A stretch of 64,000 bases of DNA, taken from positions 593,914 through 657,913 of the forward strand of contig NZ_PCPZ01000002.1 in the NCBI RefSeq assembly GCF_002979865.1, written 5' to 3'. The notes beneath the pieces are model-generated. The model ran no database searches and was not told the origin of the DNA. It saw nothing but the letters and a program-made list of their open reading frames with translations. Shown piece by piece: positions 46,498 through 55,276 of this stretch. The translations under genes and the position numbers were made by a program. Numbering within the stretch: the stretch's first letter is position 1; every line of letters starts with the position of its first letter. The stretch is from Arthrobacter sp. MYb214 (GTDB lineage: Bacteria > Actinomycetota > Actinomycetes > Actinomycetales > Micrococcaceae).

Positions 46498-47753
46498 GCG
46501 AGCACGCCGCTGAAACCACCTCCTCCGCCCTGGCTGGAACCGCTGACGCTGCCGGGCTGGCGCAGCTGTCCTCGGCCGCCCTGGCCGAACGCTACTCCAG
46601 CTCCCTGCTCGGCGTCTTCGGCACCCCGCAGCGCGTGCTGGTGCGCGGGGCCGGCTGCCATGTCTGGGACGCCGATGGCAACCAGTACCTGGATCTGCTC
46701 GGCGGCATCGCGGTCAACACCCTGGGCCACGGGCACCCGCTGCTGGCTTCCGTGATCAGCAGCCAGCTGTCCACCCTGGGCCATGTCTCGAACTTCTTCA
46801 CTTCCCCCAGCCAGATCGCGCTGGCCGAGAAGCTGCTGGACATCTCCGCCGCCCCGGCCGGCTCCAAGGTCTTCTTCGCCAACTCCGGCACCGAAGCCAA
46901 TGAGGCCGCGCTGAAGCTGACCCGGCGCAACGCCGGCACGCCGCAGGCCCCGCGCACCAAGGTGATCGCCCTGGAGCATTCCTTCCATGGCCGCACCCTG
47001 GGCGCGCTGTCGCTGACCTACAAGGAAAAGTACCGCGCGCCCTTCGCCCCGCTGCCCGAAAACGTCAGCTGGATCCCGGCCGGGGACATCGACGCGCTGC
47101 GTGCCGCGGTGGACGAAACCGTCGCGGCGGTCTTCATCGAGCCGATCCAGGGCGAAGCCGGCGTGAAGATGCTCTCCGCGCAGTACCTGCAGGCCGCCCG
47201 CGACATCACCCGCGAAGCCGGCGCCCTGCTGGTCTTCGACGAGGTGCAGACCGGCATGGGCCGCACCGGGGCGTTCTTCGCCTCGGCCCCGGTGATCCCG
47301 GATGTGATGACGCTGGCCAAGGGCCTGGGCGGAGGCTTCCCGATCGGCGCGATGATCGTGTTCGGCGAGGAGAACACCCGCTGGCTGGCCCCGGGCGACC
47401 ACGGCACCACCTTCGGCGGCAACCCGGTGGCCTGCGCTGCCGGCCTGGCCGTCATCCACACCATCGAATCCCAGAACCTGCTGGCCCACGTGCGCGCCAC
47501 CGGCGCCTGGCTGCGCGAGCAGCTGGCAGGCGTCGAGGGCATCGCCGCCGTGCGCGGCGCCGGGCTGCTCACCGCCTTCGAACTGGAATCCGCCAACGCG
47601 CCGAAGCTGGTTGCCGCGGCGCTGGATGCCGGATTCATCGTCAACGCCACCGACGAGAAGACCATCCGCCTGGCCCCGCCTCTGGTGATCACCACCGAGC
47701 AGCTGGGCACCCTGATCGCGGCCCTGCCGCAGCTGATCAGGGCCGCCAGCTAG
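46494..47753 (+). CDS. argD: Acetylornithine aminotransferase
   Basis: A 419-residue class III PLP aminotransferase. Motifs: [19 protein letters not shown] (core [10 protein letters not shown]), [15 protein letters not shown], and the PLP lysine in [16 protein letters not shown]. Overlaps argB by 4 bp. About 20 N-terminal residues beyond the usual family start are low complexity. Confidence 0.96.
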   Translation: MSEHAAETTSSALAGTADAAGLAQLSSAALAERYSSSLLGVFGTPQRVLVRGAGCHVWDADGNQYLDLLGGIAVNTLGHGHPLLASVISSQLSTLGHVSNFFTSPSQIALAEKLLDISAAPAGSKVFFANSGTEANEAALKLTRRNAGTPQAPRTKVIALEHSFHGRTLGALSLTYKEKYRAPFAPLPENVSWIPAGDIDALRAAVDETVAAVFIEPIQGEAGVKMLSAQYLQAARDITREAGALLVFDEVQTGMGRTGAFFASAPVIPDVMTLAKGLGGGFPIGAMIVFGEENTRWLAPGDHGTTFGGNPVACAAGLAVIHTIESQNLLAHVRATGAWLREQLAGVEGIAAVRGAGLLTAFELESANAPKLVAAALDAGFIVNATDEKTIRLAPPLVITTEQLGTLIAALPQLIRAAS

Positions 47754-47805
47754 CGGCCGGCAGCAACTTCGCGACCACCCCCTGCGACAGCAAAGGACTA
47801 ACACC

Positions 47806-48765
47806 ATGAGCGCAACCCGCCACTTCCTGACCGACCTGGATTTCACCCCCGACGAGCAGTCCAAGGTGCTGGACCTGGCCGCGGCGATGAAGGCCGACAA
47901 GTACGGCTACCAGCCGTTCGCCGGCCCGCAGAGCGTCGCGGTCTTCTTCGACAAGACCTCCACCCGCACCCGCGTGTCCTTCCACGCCGGCATCGCCGAA
48001 CTCGGCGGCTCGCCGCTGATCATCAACTCCGCCGATTCGCAGCTGGGCCACAAGGAGTCCATCGCCGATTCCGCCAAGGTGCTCGAGCGCATGGTCTCCA
48101 CCATCGTGTGGCGCACCTTCGCCCAGTCCGGCCTGGAAGAAATGGCCGCGAACTCTTCGGTTCCGGTGATCAACGCGCTATCCGACGACTACCACCCCTG
48201 CCAGCTGATCGCCGACCTGCTCACCGTGCGCGAGCACAAGGGCAAGACCGCCGGGCTGACCATGGCCTACCTGGGCGACGCGGCCAACAACATGGCCAAC
48301 TCCTACCTGCTGGCCGGGGTCACCGCCGGCATGCACGTGCGCATCGCCGGCCCCGAGGGCTACCTGCCCGAAGCCCGCATCATCGAGGCCGCGCAGCAGC
48401 GCGCCGCGCTGACCGGGGGATCGGCCACGATCACCACCGATGCCGCCGCCGCGCTGCAAGACGCCGACGTGGTCGTCACCGACACCTGGGTGTCCATGGG
48501 CCAGGAAGCCGAGAAGGCCGAACGCCAGCAGCTGTTCACCGGCTACTCGGTGACCGCCGAAGCCATGAAGCTGGCCAAGGACGACGCGATCGTGCTGCAT
48601 TGCCTGCCGGCCTACCGCGGCTACGAGATCGACGCCGAGGTCATCGACGGCCCGCAGTCGGTCGTGTTCGACGAGGCCGAGAACCGCGTGCACGCGCAGA
48701 AGGCCGTGATGGCCTGGCTGATGGTCGCCTCCGGCCTGGCCGAAGATCCACGAGTGGAGCTCTAG
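47806..48765 (+). CDS. argF: Ornithine carbamoyltransferase
   Basis: A 319-residue enzyme forming citrulline. Carbamoyl-phosphate motif STRTRVSFHAGI and ornithine motif VLHCLPAYRGYE are intact. It lies 52 bp after argD and 1 bp before argR. Confidence 0.98.
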   Translation: MSATRHFLTDLDFTPDEQSKVLDLAAAMKADKYGYQPFAGPQSVAVFFDKTSTRTRVSFHAGIAELGGSPLIINSADSQLGHKESIADSAKVLERMVSTIVWRTFAQSGLEEMAANSSVPVINALSDDYHPCQLIADLLTVREHKGKTAGLTMAYLGDAANNMANSYLLAGVTAGMHVRIAGPEGYLPEARIIEAAQQRAALTGGSATITTDAAAALQDADVVVTDTWVSMGQEAEKAERQQLFTGYSVTAEAMKLAKDDAIVLHCLPAYRGYEIDAEVIDGPQSVVFDEAENRVHAQKAVMAWLMVASGLAEDPRVEL

Positions 48766-48766
48766 G

Positions 48767-49270
48767 ATGTCCGCCCAGCCAAGCACCAAAACCGCCCGCC
48801 AGGCCCGCATCCGCGCGTTCCTGGGCAACAACTCGGTCAAGTCCCAGGCCGAGCTGCTCGGCCTGCTCAAGGACGACGGGCTGGAAGTCACCCAGGCCAC
48901 GCTCTCGCGCGACCTGGTGGAAATCGGAGCGGTGCGCATCCGCGACAACTCCGGGCAGCTGATCTACGCGGTGCGCCAGGAAGGCGGGGACCGTTCCCCG
49001 AAGACCGCGATCACCCAGGAAGTGCTCGACGCGCGCCTGGCCAAGATCTGCGCCGAGCAGCTGGTCACCGCCGAGGCCTCCGGGAATATCGTGGTGCTGC
49101 GCACCCCGCCGGGCGCGGCGAACCTGCTGGCCCTGGCCATCGACCACTCGCAGATGCCCTCGATCCTGGGCTGCATCGCGGGGGATGACACCATCATGGT
49201 CACCACCCGCGCGGCCGACGGCGGCGCCGAAGTGGCCGCCCGCTTCCTGCAGCTGGCCGAGCCGCGCTGA
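48767..49270 (+). CDS. argR: Arginine repressor ArgR
   Basis: A 167-residue hexameric repressor. N-terminal winged helix (RQARIRAFLGNNSVKSQAEL, then VTQATLSRDLVEIGAVRIR with core TQATLSRDL) binds ARG boxes; the C-terminal domain (LGCIAGDDTIMV, core GDDT) binds arginine. The last gene of the argC operon; it is likely to act on the boxes before argC and argH. Confidence 0.97.
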   Translation: MSAQPSTKTARQARIRAFLGNNSVKSQAELLGLLKDDGLEVTQATLSRDLVEIGAVRIRDNSGQLIYAVRQEGGDRSPKTAITQEVLDARLAKICAEQLVTAEASGNIVVLRTPPGAANLLALAIDHSQMPSILGCIAGDDTIMVTTRAADGGAEVAARFLQLAEPR

Positions 49271-49297
49271 CCGGCGCCGCCAGTCCATCGGGCGCTT

Positions 49298-49333
49298 GCC
49301 GCCGCGAACTTCTCCACAGTCCGCGGCGGCTTT
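49298..49333 (+). terminator. Terminator after argR
   Basis: GCCGCCGCG (49298-49306) pairs with CGCGGCGGC (49322-49330), followed by TTT. Confidence 0.75.
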
Positions 49334-49336
49334 GCC

Positions 49337-51223
49337 ATGCCGGTCGAGATGGCGCCCGATGATCGGGGCATGGAACCACTTCAGAGCGCCAGCGCCACGA
49401 GCACCGCGGGACCCGCACTGGCCGCCAGCCTGGGGACCGTGGCGCAGCAGCTGGCCAGCGGCACCCCGCTGGACGCCGCCAGCTTGCTGCGCGCCGAAGC
49501 AGCGTGCCTGTTCCTGTTCCAGAACCTCTGCGCCCAGGCCTCGGGCTGCGCCGATCCGCGCCTCGCGCTAGCCCACGCCCACTTCGCCGAAGCCTTCAGC
49601 CGGCAAGCCGCCCGCACCGTCGTGATGGCGGCTAGCCAGGTGGAGACCAGCGCCGCCCACTCCCTGGACCTCGCCGAATTCGACCACCTGCGCGCGGGCA
49701 CCACCGATTTCAGCGCCCCTGCGCAATTCGCGCCCGGCCGCACCCTCTACCTCGATGCGGCCACCGTCCTGTCCCAGATGCTGGATGTGAATTATTTCGA
49801 GGCCGACCGCCGCGTCAAGGACGCCCATCTGGTCCACGCCCGCAAGGATATCGCCGGTGCTGCCTGCGCCCCGCGTTTCACCCTGCTCGCAGAACACTTC
49901 GCCGGCACCCCCGCGCCAGGCACGCCAGTCGCAGATCCGTCCACGGAGGCCTTGCTGTCGCCGGCCGGCTGGGCCCTGCCGGGCCTGCACAGCACGCCGG
50001 ATCCCCGCGAGGTGCTGAAAACCGCCCGCGCGCTGGACAAGTTCGAACCCGAGGACACCACCTTCGACGGCCTGCCCACCACGGCCACTGCCAAGGCCGC
50101 GGACGGCACCTTGCTGGAGGAGCATGCCGCCGCGCACCTGAGGGAAGACCAGATCCGCATCCGGCAGAAGCGCATCAATGGCTTGATCAAGGAGTACAAG
50201 GACGCGCACGACCAGGCTCCGACCCCGAAGCTGGGCCTCTTCCGCGGCAAGGTGGTCAACGGGGTCCATGAATTCATCGTCCGTGTCCGGGAGATCGACG
50301 CGGAACTCTGGGAATCGCTGATCACGCAGGCCGACAACAAGCGCACCAAGGCCGGCGCCGCCGCCCGCAAGGCCGCAGGCGCCGCCAGCGACAGCCCTTC
50401 CGGCGATGAGCACGGCGATACCGCAGAGCCGTCTTCCAGCGGACACCCCGGCCCGGAGCCCGACCCCGACCCGGAATTCGACGGCGGCCAGCAAGCGCCT
50501 GATGGCAAGGCCGAGTGGGAAGAACCCGCGGAGCACCTCTGGAACAGCGACCAACCTGCTCCGGACTGGGCGGGCGTTGGCCTGCCAGCTCCTGCGGATG
50601 ATGCCACGCCAGATCCCGACCCGCCGAACCCGCCGGGCACACCACTGCCGGGCTTGCCGGCAACTTGTTCGGTGCCCGAACGCCGGCTCAATGCGCTGAA
50701 TGCAATCCTGCGCAATATCGGCCCCGACAGCCGGGGCAAGCGCATCACCCCCGAAATCGTGGTGCACGCGCGCTTCGAGGATCTCCAGGATCTCGCATCG
50801 CTCACCGGCATCAGCGCGCACGGCGTGAGAATTTCCGCGCCCCAGTTGCGCACCATGCTGTGCGAAGCCAAGGTGATCAGCCCGATCTACAACGTGGACG
50901 GGGTGATCATGGATATCGGACGCGACGCCCGGCTCTTCCCGCGCTGGATGAAACTTGCCGCCCGCGACCGGGACGGCGGCTGCCTGGTCCCAGGCTGCAC
51001 GGCAGACCCGGCACTGATCGAATTCCACCACTTCAAACCGTGGGCCAAGGGCGGCCATACCCGACTCCAGGACTGCTGCCCGCTCTGCGCACTGCACCAC
51101 ACCATGGTCCACAGCGGCTACCTGAAACTGGTCAAGATCAAGGGCCTGCCCCATGTCATCCTGCCCAAGCATCTGGATCCGCAGCAGCTGCCGCGGCGCA
51201 ACACCTATTTCGCCCGCACCTAG
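49337..51223 (+). CDS. DUF222 / HNH endonuclease protein (13E12 repeat type)
   Basis: A 628-residue protein. DUF222-like N-terminal helical region (about 30-440), a proline/aspartate-rich linker (about 345-430), and a C-terminal HNH domain: ARDRDGGCLVPGCTADPALIE (core CLVPGC), then FHHFKPWAKGGHT and CPLCALHHTMVHSG. The paired cysteines and His-His fit a zinc-stabilised HNH nuclease. Many-copy family in actinobacteria, sometimes mobile. It interrupts the otherwise continuous arg region between argR and argH. ATG 49370, six bases after GATGAT, is an alternative start. Confidence 0.88.
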   Translation: MPVEMAPDDRGMEPLQSASATSTAGPALAASLGTVAQQLASGTPLDAASLLRAEAACLFLFQNLCAQASGCADPRLALAHAHFAEAFSRQAARTVVMAASQVETSAAHSLDLAEFDHLRAGTTDFSAPAQFAPGRTLYLDAATVLSQMLDVNYFEADRRVKDAHLVHARKDIAGAACAPRFTLLAEHFAGTPAPGTPVADPSTEALLSPAGWALPGLHSTPDPREVLKTARALDKFEPEDTTFDGLPTTATAKAADGTLLEEHAAAHLREDQIRIRQKRINGLIKEYKDAHDQAPTPKLGLFRGKVVNGVHEFIVRVREIDAELWESLITQADNKRTKAGAAARKAAGAASDSPSGDEHGDTAEPSSSGHPGPEPDPDPEFDGGQQAPDGKAEWEEPAEHLWNSDQPAPDWAGVGLPAPADDATPDPDPPNPPGTPLPGLPATCSVPERRLNALNAILRNIGPDSRGKRITPEIVVHARFEDLQDLASLTGISAHGVRISAPQLRTMLCEAKVISPIYNVDGVIMDIGRDARLFPRWMKLAARDRDGGCLVPGCTADPALIEFHHFKPWAKGGHTRLQDCCPLCALHHTMVHSGYLKLVKIKGLPHVILPKHLDPQQLPRRNTYFART

Positions 51224-51241
51224 CTGCCCGACCTCGCAAAA

Positions 51242-51273
51242 CTGCCGCGCCCTCGACTAGGAGTGCGCGGCAG
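51242..51273. terminator. Terminator between HNH gene and macrodomain gene
   Basis: CTGCCGCGC (51242-51250) pairs with GCGCGGCAG (51265-51273) between convergent genes. Confidence 0.75.
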
Positions 51274-51303
51274 AGTTCGTGCGTTAATGCCATTCGGATC
51301 CGG

Positions 51304-51855
51304 TCAGGCGGCAATATCCTCCACGGCATCCAGCGAGAAGGCCCGCTCGAAGGCGGCCTGGACCTCATCGGTATGCGCGACCAGGATGATCTTGTGGATC
51401 GGCGAAATATGCTTATTGGTCTCGATCCACCGGCTGATCGCTGCATGGGCGATGCTGGCAACCTGCTCAGGATCCCACCCGAACGCCCCTGCGCCAATCG
51501 CCGGGAACGCGACCGAGTGGGCCTCGTGGCGGGCCGCGACATACAGGGAGTTCACGAAGCAGTCATCGAGGATCTTGGGGTTCGGCTTGATCAGCGCCAA
51601 GTTGGGGGCCGCGGTGTGGACGACCCACTTGGCATGCAGGTTGCCGGCCTTGGTGACGACGGCAATGCCCGAAGGAATCCCGTCGGGGTAGCGGTTGGCC
51701 CGAATTTCCCGGCAGGCGGCCAGCAGGCTGGGACCAGCAGCTGCATGGATCGCGCCGTCGACGCCGCCTCCACCGAGCAGCGAAGGATTGGCCGCATTGA
51801 CGATGGCATCAACATGAAGGGTGGTGATATCACCCCGGTACAGCTGGATTTCCAT
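51304..51855 (-). CDS. Macrodomain protein (O-acetyl-ADP-ribose deacetylase type)
   Basis: A 183-residue single macrodomain. Key segments: GDITTLHVDAIVNAANPSLLGGGGVDGAIHAAAG (cores DAIVNAANPSLLGGGGVDGA) and SVAFPAIGAGAFGWDPEQVA, which line the ADP-ribose pocket in MacroD-like deacetylases. GGAGG precedes ATG 51855. Role probably removal of ADP-ribose-derived signals; no ADP-ribosyltransferase partner is adjacent. Confidence 0.92.
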   Translation of the reverse strand: MEIQLYRGDITTLHVDAIVNAANPSLLGGGGVDGAIHAAAGPSLLAACREIRANRYPDGIPSGIAVVTKAGNLHAKWVVHTAAPNLALIKPNPKILDDCFVNSLYVAARHEAHSVAFPAIGAGAFGWDPEQVASIAHAAISRWIETNKHISPIHKIILVAHTDEVQAAFERAFSLDAVEDIAA

Positions 51856-52005
51856 TGGGTACCTCCGAAGAACGTTCCGTATCGGCTCTATGATCACACC
51901 ATACGCCCGGGCGCTGAGTACTGGAAGAGGCAAAACTTAAGGTTTCCTGCGTGTTCCGGAGCCTAGCCAGGCCCCGCAGAGCAGGCCGCAGCGATAAGCA
52001 TGTGA

Positions 52006-52053
52006 TGCATGAATCGGCACACCGTTGCATAAATATGAGTTACATTGCATAAA
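52006..52053 (+). promoter_or_regulatory. Three tandem ARG-box-like half-sites upstream of argH
   Basis: TGCATGAA (52006), TGCATAAA (52026) and TGCATAAA (52046) repeat at exactly 20-bp intervals, the same period as the two boxes at argC. They overlap the probable argH promoter. Confidence 0.6.
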
Positions 52054-52066
52054 GCTTTGCTAGAGT
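52039..52066 (+). promoter_or_regulatory. argH promoter
   Basis: GTTACA (52039-52044) and TAGAGT (52061-52066) with a 16-bp spacer, about 40 bp before the argH start. Confidence 0.5.
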
Positions 52067-52068
52067 AG

Positions 52069-53523
<1,455 letters not shown>

Positions 53524-53537
53524 CACCGGGCAGGGCC

Positions 53538-53579
53538 AAGCGGCCGCCGCGCGGGAAGAATCCTGCCCGGCGGCCGCTT
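53538..53579 (+). terminator. Terminator after argH
   Basis: AAGCGGCCGCCG (53538-53549) and CGGCGGCCGCTT (53568-53579) are perfect 12-base arms. Confidence 0.85.
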
Positions 53580-53629
53580 GCGCGTTAACCACGGCTTCGA
53601 GCCCTTGCGCATTTGCGCCCGGTTCGCGC

Positions 53630-53645
53630 TAAAGTGTGATTCATG
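53630..53645 (+). promoter_or_regulatory. Leaderless promoter of maleylpyruvate-isomerase-like gene
   Basis: TAAAGT (53630-53635), seven bases, ATG at 53643; a TTGCGC at 53605-53610 could be the -35. Confidence 0.5.
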
Positions 53646-54383
53646 ACTCGACTCCTGGCCCCTGCCGAACTCATCGCGCAGGTCACCACCGCATTGGATG
53701 AACTTTCCGTACAGGTGCGGGAGGTTCCCGACACCCAGTACAGCAAGCCCAGTTCGCTGCCGGGCTGGAGCACCGCCCAGCTGATCGCGCATCTGGCCTC
53801 CTTCGCGAAGGCCGCCGTGCGCCAGTTCGAGAACGCCGGAGCCCAGCGGCCGCCGCTGATGTACGACGGGGGCGCCGAGGGCCGGATCGAGGCGATCAAC
53901 ATGACCGCGCTGATGCGCCCGGAGTCCCTGCGCGCCTTGGCCGCCGACGCGTTGGCCCAGTTGCGCGCCACCCTGCCTGGTGCCGAAGCCACGTGGGAGC
54001 AGCCGGTGGGGTACCGCCCGGGGGCCAAGGCCGCGGACCTGATGTACGCGACCTGGCGAGAGATGCTGATCCACGCCACCGACCTGGACGAATTCCTGCG
54101 CCCGGCCGCCAGCTGGCCGCCGGCATTCAGCGCGCATCTGTTCCGGGCGCTCGAAGCCCGCGTTCCGGAAGGAACCCGTCTGGTGCTGCAGCCGCATGGC
54201 AAACCCCGGATGGTGCTCGGGGACGGGGCGAAATCGTGGGTGCTCTCGGGCGCCGATTTCGACTTGGCCGCATGGATGGCCGGACGCCCTGCGGCCGGGC
54301 CGGTGCAGGTTACCGCGGCCGCCGACGGGGCCGCGGACCCGCAGCTGCTGCCCTGGCCCAGCGATCGCTTGATGAACCGCTAG
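53643..54383 (+). CDS. Maleylpyruvate isomerase family, mycothiol-dependent-type enzyme
   Basis: A 246-residue DinB-like four-helix protein. The N-terminal motif SSLPGWSTAQLIAHLA and the WREMLIHATDLDEF segment carry the histidines that bind a divalent metal in mycothiol-dependent maleylpyruvate isomerases. The C-terminal SCP2-like part (about 175-235) is also present. Actual reaction unknown. Confidence 0.83.
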   Translation: MTRLLAPAELIAQVTTALDELSVQVREVPDTQYSKPSSLPGWSTAQLIAHLASFAKAAVRQFENAGAQRPPLMYDGGAEGRIEAINMTALMRPESLRALAADALAQLRATLPGAEATWEQPVGYRPGAKAADLMYATWREMLIHATDLDEFLRPAASWPPAFSAHLFRALEARVPEGTRLVLQPHGKPRMVLGDGAKSWVLSGADFDLAAWMAGRPAAGPVQVTAAADGAADPQLLPWPSDRLMNR

Positions 54384-54474
54384 CCTGGATGGTTAACCGC
54401 CGTACCGCATGGACACCGCCCAAAATGTGCTCATGATTATGCACGATCGTGCGGCGTGCGGCGCGCGGAGGGAC

Positions 54475-54491
54475 TAAAATTACTAGGCGTG
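54475..54491 (+). promoter_or_regulatory. Leaderless promoter of apt
   Basis: TAAAAT (54475-54480), eight bases, GTG at 54489; the GGAGGG further up is 17 bases away, too far for a normal ribosome binding site. Confidence 0.5.
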
Positions 54492-55028
54492 ACTACTTCT
54501 GAGAGCATTAGCGACCTGCTGGATCGACTGTGCGAGATCGTGCCCGACTACCCGCAGCCAGGGATCTCCTTCAAGGACCTCACCCCGGTCTTCGCCGACC
54601 CGACCGGCCTGCGCCGCATGGTCGACGAGCTGATCGCCCCCTTCGAGGGGCAGTTCGACATCGTCGCGGGCCTCGAAGCCCGCGGTTTCGTGCTGGCGGC
54701 GGCCGCCGCCTACGCCTCGGGGAAGGGCATGCTGACCATCCGCAAGGCCGGCAAGCTGCCGCGCGAGGTCTACCGCGACGAGTACACCTTGGAATACGGC
54801 ACCAGTTGCCTGGAGGTGCACAAGGACGAGATCGCCCCGGGCACCCGCGTGCTGATTCTCGACGACGTGCTGGCCACCGGCGGCACCGTGGGTTCAGCGG
54901 TCCGCCTGCTGGAGCAGACCGGTGCCAGGATCGCCGGCGTCGGCGTCGTGCTGGAACTCGATGGCCTCGAAGGACGGGCCAAGCTGCCGGGGCACAAGGT
55001 GCTCTCCTTGCAGGTCGTCCACTCCTGA
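54489..55028 (+). CDS. apt: Adenine phosphoribosyltransferase
   Basis: A 179-residue purine salvage enzyme forming AMP from adenine and PRPP. PRPP motif VLILDDVLATGGTVGSAV and the GLEARGFVLAAAAAY hood are typical; FPDYPQPGISFKDLTP-type start (PDYPQPGISFKDLTP) is conserved. GTG 54489 is chosen; an in-frame GTG at 54456 is less likely because the -10 lies between them. Downstream relA is often adjacent in actinobacteria but is not here. Confidence 0.95.
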   Translation: MTTSESISDLLDRLCEIVPDYPQPGISFKDLTPVFADPTGLRRMVDELIAPFEGQFDIVAGLEARGFVLAAAAAYASGKGMLTIRKAGKLPREVYRDEYTLEYGTSCLEVHKDEIAPGTRVLILDDVLATGGTVGSAVRLLEQTGARIAGVGVVLELDGLEGRAKLPGHKVLSLQVVHS

Positions 55029-55099
55029 GCCGGGCAGCGCGGTGCCGAAGCGGCAGTCGGGAAGCGGCGCGCAGGTAACAAACCGCCACGCTTCCACGC

Positions 55100-55135
55100 C
55101 GCTGGCGAACAGCCCGGCAGCGGGCCCGGCCAGCG
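55100..55135 (+). terminator. Possible terminator after apt
   Basis: CGCTGGC / GCCAGCG outer arms with inner GCCCG/CGGGC pairing; very GC-rich, no T-run. Confidence 0.5.
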
Positions 55136-55200
55136 CTTGGCACCGGTGCGCGCGATTACCTGCGCCGGGCCAAAGGCGCGTATCATTATCTGTCCTGTGT

Positions 55201-55247
55201 TTTTACGTGGGAACCGTTTTACGTAGGGCCCTGTGCTTTGCGCAGGG
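55201..55247 (+). promoter_or_regulatory. Repeats and 19-bp palindrome before HelR-like gene
   Basis: TTTTACGTGGG and TTTTACGTAGG form a direct repeat (55201 and 55217 region). CCCTGTGCTTTGCGCAGGG (55229-55247) is an inverted repeat of 8-base arms with one wobble. Confidence 0.5.
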
Positions 55248-55276
55248 GCACATTTTGAGCGCGAGGGGAAACTGGG

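Noticed and set aside
44086..47900. Very long minus-strand open frames (797 and 654 codons) across argC-argD
   Set aside because: Composition-driven shadows rich in Gly/His/Arg; the plus strand holds intact arginine genes.
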